Of a stretch of DNA of 64,000 nucleotides, positions 12,401 to 25,427 are shown one piece after another. Both the position numbers and the translations under genes were made by a program. Under the pieces are notes generated by a model. The model was not told where the DNA came from, searched no databases, and saw only the letters and a program-made list of their open reading frames with translations. Positions within the stretch are counted from its first letter, which is position 1; each line of letters starts with the position of its first letter. The stretch comes from Apostichopus japonicus (taxonomy: Eukaryota > Echinodermata > Holothuroidea > Aspidochirotida > Stichopodidae), in assembly GCF_037975245.1 (NCBI RefSeq), contig NC_092581.1, positions 19,244,303-19,308,302 of the forward strand. Reading direction: 5' to 3'.

Positions 12401-13328
12401 AGAGATCGCTGCAAAAGAAGATACTTCAGAGAAACCTGAGGTATGCATTTTCGTTAAAAGGGTTTCATTTCTTCCGTTTGGCTAAAATATGCTAGAATGG
12501 TCAGCCAGTTTTCTGGTTTTGTAATTGTAGTTCAATCATCTTCTGAATCAAACTTTCATTGTAATGTAGTACATGTATGCAATTCTCTCAACCTGTCAGC
12601 ACATACAGAATCATAGTTGAGTGCTCTGCAGAGAGGATATGGGGGCATTATAAATTCTTAATTATTATTATTGTTAACATCTTTGTATGCCGATAGTTGC
12701 TACATCAAGGCACATTCATTGTTGCCTTCTATTTGCAATGTGTGACGGCAGAGGTGCATGGTCTTTGGTGCCTTTAAATACAACCAGATATTTAACAGTA
12801 CCTACTCAAATACTCCATAATCCCAAATGGTCTCCACTTAATCCTTTGTTACGAGCACCGAAATACGCAGGACCTCTGGGAAATATATCTCTCCAGGCCC
12901 CTTTTTGAAATATTCACTTTTCCTAAAGGTATATTTTAAAAAAAAACACTCTTCTTTTATCAGATATTTTCCTGAGCTCCATTCATATTTTCCAAGGATC
13001 TTAATTGACTCAGGGGCTGAACCCCCCCCCCTCTCTTCCTTGTGAAAATTAACTGCATTATGCCCTGTCCATTATACCTCTTGAAACAATACCTTTCATT
13101 TGATCTTCTTGGCCAGCAAGTCATGTCAGTCTGTTTAAGATGAAATTGAATTACCTTTTCCTCCATTGCTGGGAACAGGTGTAATTCTTGTCAAAATTAC
13201 ACAAATTACCCCAAATTTGCTTTATTTTACAGGAGCAGCAAGAATCCGCTGAGGCAACAGAAGATCCGGCAGGAGAGACGACAAACCCCCCTGCAGAGGA
13301 AGAGGATGGAGACGAAGATGAAGAATAA
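9454..13328 (+). CDS. RSPH3: Radial spoke head protein 3 (AKAP of the motile cilium), 7 coding exons
   Basis: Coding exons: 9454-9554, 9773-9860, 10019-10306, 10679-10882, 11654-11903, 12298-12440 and 13233-13328. All have GT-AG junctions and compatible phases, giving 389 residues. RSPH3 is the core dimeric scaffold of axonemal radial spokes and anchors protein kinase A in ciliary studies. Family signatures visible are YGNIMYDRRIVRGNTYA (residues 41-57), HIDVQTELYLEEL (105-117), a CQTDAFLDRPPTP segment (about 129-141), TVEQALLEVMEEEELANL (178-195, the conserved helix), a charged coiled coil (about 196-245), AARAFAQSYLADLIPSVFG (249-267) and GFLPWIM (286-292). The C-terminus is acidic. It lacks the long N-terminal extension of the human protein, as many invertebrate versions do. 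The start has context aaaATGa and follows a likely 5' UTR acceptor. A tandem array derived from exon 4 follows that exon. Confidence 0.94.
10829..11303 (+). repeat. 96-bp tandem array derived from the RSPH3 exon 4 / intron boundary
   Basis: The last 54 nt of exon 4 (reading VETQRLEEQERRHRGEK) plus the first ~42 nt of the intron occur five times in tandem: the genuine exon end and four copies. Donor GT positions are 10883, 10980, 11076, 11172 and 11268, so the period is 97, 96, 96 and 96 bp. Three copies keep gtatgt and one has gtttgt. No copy has a recognisable acceptor with a pyrimidine tract. Read straight through, the exon frame hits a TAG in the intronic part of each unit, so the copies are probably not translated. 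The long minus-strand open frame at 10815-11255 is a by-product of a period divisible by three. Confidence 0.95.
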
Positions 13329-14650
13329 ACATAAAACAGACATTAATTAAACTGAGGGGAACTTATTGCCTTTCTTCAAGAGTTTGATACTTTTGTAATA
13401 CTTCAGTTTAATGTTTCTACTATACATTGCAGCAGATAAATATTTGAAATACAAAGCTTTACGATCGAAAGAGTTTTTCTACAGTCTCATGTGGCTTTAG
13501 GAGGGATATCAAAACTTTTATGCAAGTCATCGAAAATCAAAGAGAGAAAACCCCAGCAGAGACTCTTGTAAATATTGATACCACCTCAATTACCTCATAT
13601 TTACTCTCATTTGTCATAATATTGAGGGGAATTCCCTGCATCTTATTCCGATTACATCATTCCTTCTAATACAACAAATAATGATTGAGTATCAGTTTTC
13701 CCACTGTCGAACTGTTCAGTGTGGTTTTGATACTGAGATTTTTAATTTTAGTTGGTCAATTTTATCTTCAAAGGGAGTGAAAGCTTAGAAGAGGATCTTG
13801 CATCGATATGGAGGAAATCTTAAATACATCGAAACATATGTTTAAAGGAAAGGGTATAAATGAACATGTATATTTCTGTGGTGTCTATCCTTCTGTTTTT
13901 GAGTAACCACTTAACTGCAATTTTGGAATTAACTTATATTAAAATTCAGTCTTTTCGAGAATTTATCATGTTACTCACAAATGCAGGGTGTTAGTGGTGG
14001 TAAATGGGAAGGGGGGGGGTGGGAATTAAGGGACGTTGGATTATTTCGGTATCTCAACAAGAGATTTTTCAAATTAAAGTTGTCTTGATCTTATCCACAA
14101 AATGTGTTTGACAGGAAACATGGTCTCCTATGCTACAGCTTGAACAGTCATTTGTAAGGTCGACTCTACAGAACTTTTGTTTCAAAGACTAAATCATCTC
14201 TTACTTATGGTAATTAAAGGTGGCACATTTGGAAACCCAGCAAGACAAATATCTCTTTGCAATGTAGATGGGCTTTATGTTTCTCTCTCTGGAAGTTTTT
14301 CCTCTTGTGACATCACAAACTGATAAAAAACTCAAGTAGTCTGTAGTTGCAGATTTGAGAAACGAAAGTGTTTAAATGATATTTCTAGCAATTTGGTGCT
14401 CACAGGTTTTGAGTATTCATATTTTGGTGATATAACTCATAACTGCACTGATGTTGTGTTACTTCACAAGTACAAAGCTTTTTCTCTGTGTCCATGGAAG
14501 GCCAAGTTTAATCATTTTAATGGTACTATGTTTTAAAGAAAAAAAAATTATACATTCAGAATTTGATATTGTAAATATAGCTGGCCAAATTGGCTGTTTC
14601 CTTACTTGATTGCTAGTTTTAATTCTCAGAATAAATTATCTAACTTTAAA
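13329..14650 (+). other. RSPH3 3' UTR
   Basis: About 1.3 kb without coding features follows the stop codon at 13326-13328 and ends near an AATAAA signal. The boundary is inferred from that signal; a shorter UTR is possible. Confidence 0.5.
14630..14635 (+). terminator. Polyadenylation signal AATAAA for RSPH3
   Basis: A canonical AATAAA lies 1.3 kb after the RSPH3 stop. Cleavage would be expected 10-30 nt downstream. Confidence 0.5.
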
Positions 14651-14655
14651 GCAAT

Positions 14656-17600
14656 ACTTTGTTTTCATTTATTGAATTACATCTCATGTCCCATATAGTT
14701 CCCTTCTCATTCCAACCAATTGAGAAATGACAGTGGAAACCCTCTCAACCCGGGATAGTACACAATTCTTGTCTTTTTTGATCCCATGTGAGACAAAAAA
14801 CAAGTCTTCATAGTTATCCACCATACACCTATCATCACAAAATTGCACTCATTTTGGTGAGATTATATTTAAAGCTCACCACTGCCATCCCCTCACTCAT
14901 GCCCTCCACAAAATCTGGTTACATGTAATGAAAGTTCAACCCTATACGCAGGGACGTCCAGACCCAGGTCGGGCCGCGAGGTCAACAAAGACACTGGGAC
15001 TTTCTACTTAAAACATAAAACATTATTTTTTATCCCTGGCCCTGCACCGGGGCTCGGACCCTTCCCCTCCTCGTCAGGCCTGCCAATATACTGCGTCTGG
15101 CCCTGTGGAAGCTCGGTCTTTGACTCAGTTGAGTATACCATCCTTACGTCCGCTGCCTGTGATACGTACACATATCATGTTCTGTCATGGCGCCATCACA
15201 TTGGCATACATCGCATATACCTTCTGTTCTCTAATAACTGGGTCTCCGCCATAGTTTGTTTCCAAAAAGTAATCCATCCATCAATTGGTACAACTTAACC
15301 GTTAAATTATGAAAACTTCTTTCTTATTATTTGTTTTTGAAGAGGAGGGGGGGGGGGGGGAGATTCAAAGAACATACAACGAATTCAAAACATTATATAG
15401 GTTACCGATCGATAACCGACTTGCGACTAAGAAATGTCTTTGCAAATATACGTTACCAGTTCGTATGCACAATAGAAGAAAACATGAAAACGCGTTTTGG
15501 GTCTATTCAGTAGCGAGAGAACGAGGGCTTTACGGCGGAACGTCGTTTCAGCACCTTGCTTAGCCCATGACATGACAAAAAAGTTGTCAACATAAAACTA
15601 TCGACTAATAATGGTTTCTTATCAGAAGGACACACGTATAGTAAACGTTATCTTGGCAACTCTCTTTAATGGTTTGCTAGTGAAGAACTAGGTGATGCAT
15701 ATATGATCCTTTCATGGTTTGATGACAAAATATTGTATGGAAACGTATGTCACATATGTAACTGAAAATTCGTATTTATGACGTATGCTTATGGCTGCTT
15801 GCTTCAAGTCGATTCATTCGATGAATATGAATTGCATATTCATATTGTTGCTGATTTATAATGGATTACATTAAAGTTTTACATTATAGCTATATTACAA
15901 AGCAAATTAAGAGGATTTACTAATGAGTTGTCAGCTTTTATTTCTCTTAGAGTAGCTGTAAAAAGTTGGTGATTTTTCACTAATTGGAAGAGACTAGGGG
16001 AAGGAAGGAATTATGCAAAAACTATGTAAAAATCCCCTTCTTCTTTTATATAAAAAAACAAAAAAACAATAATTATAAGGCTTACCGTTGACGTGAAATA
16101 TGTCGTTAGTTTTGAAGCTAGGTTTTTTGGGGGCAATTTGTTTTTAACCTGTCAGCTCAAAACTTGTAACGACACCTGCCAGATATGAACTTAAAATATC
16201 TTTTGGACTGTTGTCTATGTGAGGGCGTGAGTTGAATTGATGATGATGGTTGAATACATGCATGAATATACCTGATCGGTGACCACGCCTATGCGCATGC
16301 TCAAAACAAAATACAACAACAGAAACAAAACAGACACTGCATATTGTAAAGAGGTTATTAATTATTACTTTTATTTCATTCAAAGTTGTGTGCTAGTCAT
16401 TTTCTACTTCTTGTTTTTCTTTTCTTTTTGGCAGAGTGTATATTCTTAAATTTTCTGAAAGGTTTTTTATACTCAAGATGCAACTTTGATATTTCTAAAG
16501 ATAATGGCATATAAGCCTACATCACAGTCCCAGAAGCAAAGAGCGTCAAGTAACATTTTAGAGGGCGCTATTAATGACAGGCTTTCCGAACCTTATCGGG
16601 GAAAACGGTCTGTTGCTATTCAGTTCTTGACCGTCTTTTATCATTGTGTGGATGAGTGATAATTCTCCGTTTTGTTTCGTTGCATATTACGATGCTAATA
16701 TAAGTAATCGAAATTAAACTTAGTATCAAGAATCGGTTATTTGTTTCAAGCCGGAATAACACGGCAAAATGGCTATGACATTACATGTGAATTTCGTATG
16801 CGTATGACCCTTTGGAAATAAATTTAGTAATAGGGTTTCTTACTTTTCAAGAGTTTGATTTATCTTTCTTTTTTTGCGGATTAATAACTTAAAAAATAAT
16901 ACCTTTGAAACAATTTAAAGGAATCGGTGTCGAGGAAATAAGAGATCAAGTTTTATTTTAAAGCAAACACATAGAAAACAAATTCTGTACTTGTGAAACT
17001 TCCGTGTGATCTTGTTATCGAATTCACGCGACGGTCGTACGTAAAGCATGACTCTAACGGTTCAATGTGCTCATTATTTACCAAGGGTATTATTTCAAGA
17101 ATTTTTCCCCATCACTTTCTAATTGAAACAATAAGGTTGAAATAATCTTGAGCCTGTTAGCAGGAAGCTTCAGTAGATTATAAAGATGTAAAATACAAAC
17201 CATTGGCCTTTATTTTGAAAATATACAACCAGCCCCCCCCCCCCCCCATCGTTTTAACCTGACACAAATTTTTAAAGTAGCTGTTAGTATAACCCGGCGT
17301 GTATCCCATACTATAGACCTAAATTATGTCAAATAATACATGACTTAATGCACCATTTGACGTCTGACAATTTTATTTTTTCGGGAGGGGGTGGGGTGTG
17401 GGGGTGTAGGAAGAGATGATACAACATAACTCCTACATAGAAGTCGGCTTCACCAATCCCAATCTTCTCAAATAAGTAATTCCTGGATCCGCGTCCTTGG
17501 ATCTGTATGTTTATATTTCATCATTTCAGCTTTCAAGCTCAGTTTGTTTGACTAGTTCGTTTGGTACAATTTAGACAACTCGACGCTGTCATATGCAATC

Positions 17601-17829
17601 CACGTCGTGTACGAACATTTCTCTGCCAATATTTTGAAGACTTGTTTTGTTGCGACAACAGCTTGGAATTAAGCCAAAACGTCAAGCCAAGAGCTAAGAT
17701 AATGGTCAGATGCCAAAACTTACTTCTTGGGTTTGAAACGAAGAGATACTTTTATTTTCCATTTTATCTATAAACAGGACAAATGAAAAAACCCCTTCAT
17801 GTAGCCTCGGTAAAAGGCACAGATGGGCC
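14656..17829. other. Intergenic interval, no gene seen
   Basis: AT-rich sequence with a run of about 13 G (15348-15360) and one of about 15 C (17233-17247). Short chance open frames only. At 14949-15105 the ends CAGGGACGTCC and ctggccctg hint at an inverted-repeat element but do not match well enough to call. Confidence 0.45.
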
Positions 17830-19400
17830 GGAGAGATTTTGGAAGTGCATTTTACGGGCACGTAATAATAGCTGGTCGACCTAAATGGACATATCGAGGC
17901 CGTCGCGCGTGGCAATCCATCTTGGTCTCTCTCTCTTCTAGTTTTACAGAATAACGAAGATATAAATGTCAGAGCATTGCAGAACAAGAGGCAAAAACAC
18001 ATTATATGTTTAAAATTTGAAAATCAAAGGATATGAGGGGGGTTAACTCACTCTTTGCTCACGAAACGATGAACCTCGTCATTTTTTGCTTGGACAGCCT
18101 CTGGATAACAATCCAATAGGGTGTGCGTGACATACACAGCAGCCACGACCAACAGCCGAGCATGGTTAGCCACATTTTACTTGACGATAATAATAAAAAA
18201 GTACCCTGGGTCCATTAACCAGGTTGGTGATTGATGAATATCTCGGCCCATTACCTCGACAGCTTGGCTAAAGACATCACTGGAAAACTTTCGGTTCTGA
18301 TTTCGTGGTTTTTTTTCCTCATTCTGTGTTAAGTCATCATCATGTCGGCGCGGAGAGGGGTGGGCTCTCCCATTAACCGCCGACCGACGACGGCTTGTCC
18401 TGCAGGCCGGCCCCTTGGCTTCTCTCCTCTGACGTCTCACTGAAAGGAAACAACAACAGAAATGCAACCTATCATCAGTGGTGTTGTTTTAAGCAACAAC
18501 CGTCCGGACGTAAATGTCTAGTATTAAACGAGCGAGCAATATAGGGACATTATGTTCGTCAAGGACTACAGGGGGGAAAGTATACAGAATCGGAAATGTC
18601 TGGGCCTCTTTGGAAGTGTTCCGACAAGCACGGCGCAGCACATGTCTTCATAATTTGTTAGCAATTACCCCGAGGGTTATGCGAACGGCTTTGGCTTGCC
18701 TTTCTTTGTGTCTGATCGTCCTCGAGAAACGTGTCTAAACTCGCAAGTTGCCATATGGCGTATGTTTAGGCACCCGAAAGTATCGCCGACGCAAACACAA
18801 ACCACACAGATGGGACGCGAGGGGAGGCGGGCCTGTGACTGACGTGAAGGAGAGTACATTCTTGTTTTTACGGATGCATTAAATAACAAAAAAATTATCC
18901 ATAGTCACCCATTTTAATGGAATAATTTCATGAATTCATAAGATAGTGATTCAACAAAAAAGAAAAAGAAAAAAAAAAGAAGCAAATATCTTCACTTGAT
19001 CTCCTTCAAAAGGAGCTCTAAACACACGCTCAATTAACACTCCTTCGAGGAATGTAAAAAGCTGCGTCCCCAACAACCGGCACGACGCAGGCTTACACAT
19101 GGCAACGCGCGTCTTCAGGTTCATTCAAAACATGACAGATTTTTATCAACTCGCTTAATACTTCTATAGGTTTTGGCTTTCTCCTTCGAGAACCTCAAAT
19201 AAAAGTTCACTTAGGGGGCTGAAAAGATTATGGATCAGCGCACTCCAAAATGACGTGCAGCATAAGAAGAAGGTTATAGAAGAGAGAGGGAGAGAAAAGT
19301 AGAAAAGGACTTCAGAAAAACAAGAAGAATAAAAAGAGGGGTATATAAAGGGCGACGGTTAAGGAAAGTAAAACGTTATGCTCAGTCGGCCGCCGGCTAC
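17830..19400. other. CpG-richer intergenic patch
   Basis: This stretch is visibly richer in G, C and CpG than its surroundings, most of all at 18340-18440. Two open frames (minus 18177-18467; plus 18514-18738) show no recognisable domain. It may be a promoter or enhancer of an unseen transcript. Confidence 0.35.
19341..19390 (+). promoter_or_regulatory. Candidate TATA-type core promoter of an unidentified transcript
   Basis: GTATATAAAG at 19341-19350 is a strong TATA match, and TCAGTC at 19382-19387 matches an animal initiator. The spacing from TATA to the initiator A is about 42 bp, longer than the usual ~30. No downstream exon is recognised. Confidence 0.2.
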
Positions 19401-19924
19401 TTATGTTCATCCAAAGCAAATCTTGTTCCATCAAAAAGTGCTGCCTCCTTTTATCGACTTTATCAACTAAGAAACAGATGTAGAAAGCTTAAATTAATGA
19501 TCTGGGACTTCACATTTTCTTGAATTTAATTGATAATATGAGAAGTGTCGGCTGAAGGGGGGGTTCTCGCATTTCCAGTTACGACTTAGACATCAATGAT
19601 GTTTTGATCGGTGTGACATCAACCCACTCAACGAATATAGGTTTGGTCGAGTGGTCTAGAAGCGCTGGCAGGGCTTCGGCAACAAAAACAAAAAACAAGG
19701 AAAAAATCATAAAAATGTGTTCGAAAGTTCTTCGGGCTATAAGACTCTATTAAGTTTCATGAAATGTAACTTTATCATATCTTTATTTTGACTTATAAAG
19801 ACATAAAAATGTAATTATATTTGGCCATTTAATGCTATACCTTAAAGAAAGAGACAATTGTACCTCTTAATATCCCGAGGTGTGCTGATTGATATTCGCA
19901 TATGGAAGGTTTGAAGTTATAAAA

Positions 19925-19946
19925 TAATATATATATATATATATAA
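19925..19946. repeat. TA microsatellite
   Basis: A short run of TA dinucleotides in AT-rich intergenic sequence. Confidence 0.9.
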
Positions 19947-19949
19947 AAG

Positions 19950-22900
19950 GAACATCTTCAGGCAATGGTGTTTATTACAAGTAATTTAATAATAATAATA
20001 TTAGTATCAAATAAAACTAACCATATTCACTGATAATAATGATAATAGTAGTAACATTTTGTATTTGAATATCAGTTAATTTTCATATTTTACGTCGTGG
20101 CTTTGTATGGTATACACGATTTAAGGCATGTGTTTCAAGGAAGCTGCTATATTGGGAAGTTTTGGGCGAAGATTTTGGATGTTAATCCATATCTTTCTAT
20201 ACACACTTCTGGAATTTAATTTTTGTCGTTATTATTATATTTTCTTTAAGTTTCCTCAGGAATCACTCTTCGAAATGTAAATAAGGCTTAAATTGTCTTG
20301 CTAAAGTGAAGTAATTTAAATTTAGTGTAATTCTGTTGAACGAGAAACAGCACTTTTTTTTTCAGAAAGAAGTTGGTATAAATTAGAGTTTAAATAACAA
20401 GACCTCACCGCTTCTGGTAGATAACACTGTAATCAGTGTAGTTTCCTTGGGGTAGGGGAGGGGGGTTGTTGTTTGGTGCCAGGTTTGGGAATCCTAAGGA
20501 ATGCAATGTATGTTTCTCCTCCGTGTCTCTTGGCCTTTTCATTCCTTGTTGCTATGTACCTAAATATAATCTGTAATGTGCCGTTCCGATTATATTATGG
20601 AAAAAAATAATTGTCGGCTTTTGTACCTTTTTCCATGCACCGGAATATCTCAAAGAATGCGATACCATCCTCTGCAATATACTATCAATACTCCTTCCTC
20701 TAAAGTGCGACCAGCCCGCAAAGTATCAACGAGTGACTTCCATGACTGTACGTGTTTTGCACCAAAAAGGCAATCGTTAACGATATCAGTTCAGCGAAAA
20801 AACACAGAGCGGAAAAAAGACTAATGTTATTATCGTTAATATTGAATCTTATTACCATTTTTTTGTCGATCAGTCTTATAAATAATGGTAAATGTTTGAG
20901 TAATATAAGAAAAATATCATAAATCTAAATGTGGTTTGTGAAATTTGAATTGTGAATGCGCATGTTTGACATATGCACAGTTCTTGACATACTATATAGA
21001 CAGATTGTTATCTTCAGAATTGAAAAAAAAAAGTAGAAAAACTAACTATCACCAAAGTCAGAATATCAAAATGTTATTACGCATGTGTTCAATGTATTTA
21101 TATCACTTATACGATGGCTAGGATAGATCAAAACGTGAGTTTTCGAGCTTAGTAACAACTGCAAATATTGTGATACTTTGCGTAAGCCTATCTACACATG
21201 TTGATCGTTATCAAACCTAACGTAGACATGTATAGACCTATAGGCCATCTTAGTGGTTATTTGTGCCGTGAATTGTGTACGGTATATTGTAAGGAACGAA
21301 AGGATATAACCTTAGGCTATAACAGCTATAGTATATATCAGTCTGACTGCACTTTAGGATTATGACTATATATGTATTTATCATTATATATACGGTTAAC
21401 GTATAGCATGGCCTCACAGGCAGGTCACGCGGAAAAACAATATTATCACGCATGTTACACATGATTGTTGTCGGCAATACAATATATATATACACAACAT
21501 GTAAATCATTGAAACGGGGACTCAGAACAGCAGCTCGTCAAACTAAAATAAGATAGATTACAAGTTTTGAGTGGTTGGATGTTTGATTTAATCAGGGATT
21601 AACATAGATTAAGAGGAATGATACGAAGAACGGTATTGATAATACCGCCATGGACAAATCCACTCAAGAGACTTTTCACTCTATCGTCATGATATAGTTG
21701 AAGGTTTTAGCTTGCGGTTTGTCACTGCTAAGGGCAATTAGGCCTATATTGTACATGTAAAGAATATTACTGCTTTCCAAAGCTTTCAAGCCTATCATCT
21801 TGATCCATTTCAAGACGTCAGAACAAATTGAAAGAGTAATAATAGAAAACATGAATGAAGAAAGAGTAATAGATAATCATTTTTCATACCCCATGGGTGA
21901 GAATGTGAACATAACTTTTACTTTTATAGTAACAGTTTGAGTAGGAAAATGGTAGAAAAAGTGAAATATTTCTCGTGTGATTTTTAGGTGACATTAAAGG
22001 GGAGAAGAATATCCTAAGATTAAAGCACCCCGTGTCATCAGTTTGATGTATTGAATATGGAAACATGGAGGGAATGAAATATTATCATGTATCGCATTTA
22101 CCTAATTTCAACCGTAACATGATATCACAGAATTTGAAGGCAAAACTGTTGAGATAGGCACGACGAACAGTTAATTTCCATTTCTTACAGTGATCCTGTA
22201 GTAAGAATCGTGAAGGGTATATAACTCATCCTGGAGAAGTGTTGCTGCAAATCAGCGCAAAACAGCATGCAAATCAGGAGAAGAAAATACTCAATGAATA
22301 TGCACCATGTAAACGTGCATATTCATAAAGTCAAAGGGGATTTTAAAACAGGTTTTTGTTTCTCTCGATACTGATTGAAACGAACGTGTTATACTACGAC
22401 TCTATACAAATATTTTAAAGGTTATATACAATAAAGTCCGAAAACCAAATTTATCCAGATCAAGAAAAGGAAACACCAAATGAATATTCAAACATGAATT
22501 TTATCATATTTATAATAGAGGGATATAAAACGGCTTGTTTTGGCGTTTGGTACGCAAAGTTTTTCCAACCGATCAAATGAACAAAATGGGATTGGAATTG
22601 AGCTAACCAAAGTCTTCTGTGGAAATAATTTTAACCACAAGTCGATTCGAGCATGAAAATGTTGACACCCATACACTTTTTTATATAAATATTCAATCTG
22701 AAACATTTCCAAAATGTTTATACTTTCACTTTTTAAATTTTGGAAAAATAAATTTTCGAATATACAAATCAATAATGACAAACATTGATATAGGATGTTT
22801 TGAGTATTAAAAATCCTCAACTAAACTTACTAAAATCAACTCGAAAAAGGTGATTTCATGAGGACGGTTTTTGCCAATAATTATAGCAAGTAATAATTGG

Positions 22901-23180
22901 TAAAACAACTACAAACTACAAAAATGGAATCGAATATCAAACCATTCTAAATGACTGGGCTATACACGAACTAAACCAATCCCGAAAATATATGGTCAAA
23001 GCTTTTTGTATATGTGTAACAACCCTTTCCTGAAAATGGCTCGCTAAGAACGGTCTGATCAGCGAAAATAAATTTCAACGCTACAAATAGTGTTCGTTGT
23101 AAGCCCGCCCGGTCCTCTATTCAGTTGATTCGCCCCTGACCCTTACCCCTGGTCGCAACCAATGGTCATCTATTAAATCC
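19950..23180. other. Intergenic interval, no gene seen
   Basis: AT-rich with a few short AAT runs near 19990 and 20030. The longest open frame (minus 22488-22820, 110 codons) has no recognisable domain or splice context and is probably chance. Confidence 0.45.
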
Positions 23181-23239
23181 GTCAGCTACCATAGAGGAAT
23201 GACAATCATTGGTTATTGCATGCATAACGGCTGAAAAAC

Positions 23240-23830
23240 CAGCGATGGACGATTACCGTCGACCGTCAAATACTTGATGAATACTAATGATCACAGACAA
23301 TTACTGAAAGTCGATGACGATTGTTGACGAACAATGGCGAGTCCGACAACTGTCTTGTCAAATACGTATATAACCCTACTTACTATACTGACGAATACAA
23401 GCGACTAATAATGACTACAGATGAACACCGAAAATCGATGATGATGTTGACGTCGAATGGCGATTCCGACAACTAGCTTGTCAAATACTTATCCCTGACG
23501 GCCATTGATCCATGTCGACTACGGACGACTCTTAAAACCGATGACGATTGTTGACCACAAATGGCGATTCCCACAACGATCTTGTCAAAGACTTATCCAA
23601 CGGTCATGGATCCTTAACGACTTCAGACGACCAATAGCGACCACTAATGACTTACAGACGACAACTAAATCGATAACGATTGTTGACGACAAATGGCGAG
23701 TCCGACCACTATCTTTGCAAATACTTATACAGCGGCCATTGAGGCCCTGACGACTACTGACGAACACTGTTGACTACTAGTGACTACAGTCGATGACGAT
23801 TGTTGACGACCCCAGTCGACATCCAACTCA
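23240..23830. repeat. Degenerate tandem array, unit about 103-132 bp
   Basis: Five diverged units share an anchor close to cgatgacgattgttgacga followed by aatggcgattccgacaac, then cttgtcaaatacttat and gactactgacgac-like motifs. Anchors begin near 23312, 23436, 23539, 23671 and 23791. Unequal spacing and substitutions show an old array. Within each unit, gacgac and gactac triplets recur, which hints at an older short-period origin. Confidence 0.8.
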
Positions 23831-25285
23831 TATCCTATTAACTACGCATAACCCATGGCGCCCGAGCACCGAGAACCCGAGCACCGATGGCCATAGAGGA
23901 CCACTTAACACTAAGGACGACTGTTGACAACCACTGGCATTACAGAAGACCTCCCCAGCCACCCCACCCCCCCCCTCCATCGACGATCATAGATCCTCTG
24001 GCGACTACCAAGGAACAGCGACAACAGCTGATCGCTAACGATCAGATTTAAATTAATAGAGTACAGAACAATTCTTCTTTCTGATTAGATTTATCGGTTA
24101 AGTTGCTGAGGGACTAGAACCAAGGTATAACTTCCCTCTCAAACAAACCGGCATTTACCCCCTACACCCCTACACCCCTACACCCGCCCCCCCCCCCCAC
24201 CGCCATTTCATAATACGTACCGGGCAAACGGCGGTTTTCAATATCGTAACAACTGTGGTGTATATTACACCAATATTATGTTTAAATTAGAGCACACTGA
24301 AGAGACGTGAAGTGCATTGCCATCATTTTTCGGGGTTTGTTTTCTAGAAAAAGAGCAACTACTTTTAATTTAATAATTAAAATAATTTACAAAAATAAGC
24401 GAAAATATAGTAACTTATCCTGAGGGTAAAAACTTGAGGTACAGACCCTGATTTCTGTTGTATTTGCCTAGAGCGGCTTTCAAGAAAGATGCCAGTGGTT
24501 TACTATCATACCAGTACAAAAATCTCAGAGAAAATATTTCCTATCCTTTTGAACTATAGCAGAGAACAAACAACAAATTCACTTAAAAAAGTGCGGGCGG
24601 TGTTCACACAGTTCTTTTTTTATTTCAGAAACTACGGTCTTGGTTCCATTCAGAATTTCACATGATGAAACAGAAAGTTTAATTTGTTTTATCAGATATA
24701 ATTAAGATAACATTCAACTCATCCCTCGAAAGTTATTTAAAACACAATTATATATAATACAACAAAGTGGTTAGGTATGCATCAGCTAACCGAATGAGCA
24801 AAACCAGGTCAAACTATATATTGTATGCGACCCTTTAAGCAAAAACGTAAAACCATAACTCTCAAATGTCGTGTGAATGGGGTTGTCATGCATTTTATCA
24901 ATATGTGATATCAAAGAACCACAAAGAGGAACAACCCACCCCCCCCCCAACCCTCCACTACCCATTGTTTTTGTATTACTCAAAATGTTAAGGTGATTTA
25001 AACAGTATTGAAATTGAAACCGCTGCAGTGATTTAAACTTGTTAGGGACTTTGGCATTTTACACTCAGCATTTGCAAAATCTTTATTACAGAAAATAAAT
25101 TAAACATTGTAATAAATATATAAACAAAAGCATTAGCAAAAAGCAAACGATTTAGACAGGAAGTAATGATATGTTGTAGAAATATAAGAAACCATGGGCT
25201 TGTGCGGGTGGGTGTGGGTGGAGTGTAGGTGGATGTGGTGTGGTTTGGTGGGCTAAAGGAGGGATGGGGTTATTTGTAAATCAGT
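23831..25285. other. Intergenic interval, no gene seen
   Basis: Contains C-runs near 23968, 24187 and 24940, a repeated ctacacccctacaccc motif at 24161-24186, and a G/T-rich stretch at 25200-25262. No coding features. Confidence 0.45.
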
Positions 25286-25289
25286 GTAT

Positions 25290-25421
25290 ATCATGAAGCA
25301 ATGTGTGGCAAGTGTCACTCAATCCGATTTGTAACCTCCGCGTCTTAGAGAAAGCACTTTGAGACCTACTGCTGGTATAAAGCGCTATATAAAAGTGGAT
25401 TATTATTATTATTATTATTAG
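25290..25421 (+). mobile_element. LINE/SINE 3' tail with TTA repeat
   Basis: The segment ending agaaagcactttgagacc, then ataaagcgctatataaaagtgg and a (TTA)n run at about 25399-25420 has the layout of CR1/L2-type LINE 3' ends, also borrowed by SINEs. The 5' limit is not defined. It abuts a tRNA-like sequence of the same orientation. Confidence 0.6.
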
Positions 25422-25427
25422 TATTAT

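Noticed and set aside
14949-15105. Possible inverted-repeat element (CAGGGACG ... ccctg), vaguely like 31757-31880
   Set aside because: The ends match at too few positions and there is no 8-bp duplication; similarity to the second region is patchy.
18177-18738. Open frames of 96 and 74 codons in the CpG-rich patch
   Set aside because: High G+C lowers stop frequency. Neither shows a known domain, codon pattern or splice context.
22488-22820. 110-codon minus-strand open frame
   Set aside because: No recognisable domain, no splice sites and a composition expected of AT-rich non-coding DNA.
23240-23830. CRISPR-like array
   Set aside because: Units are long, diverged and directly abutting, without constant repeats and unique spacers, in an animal genome.
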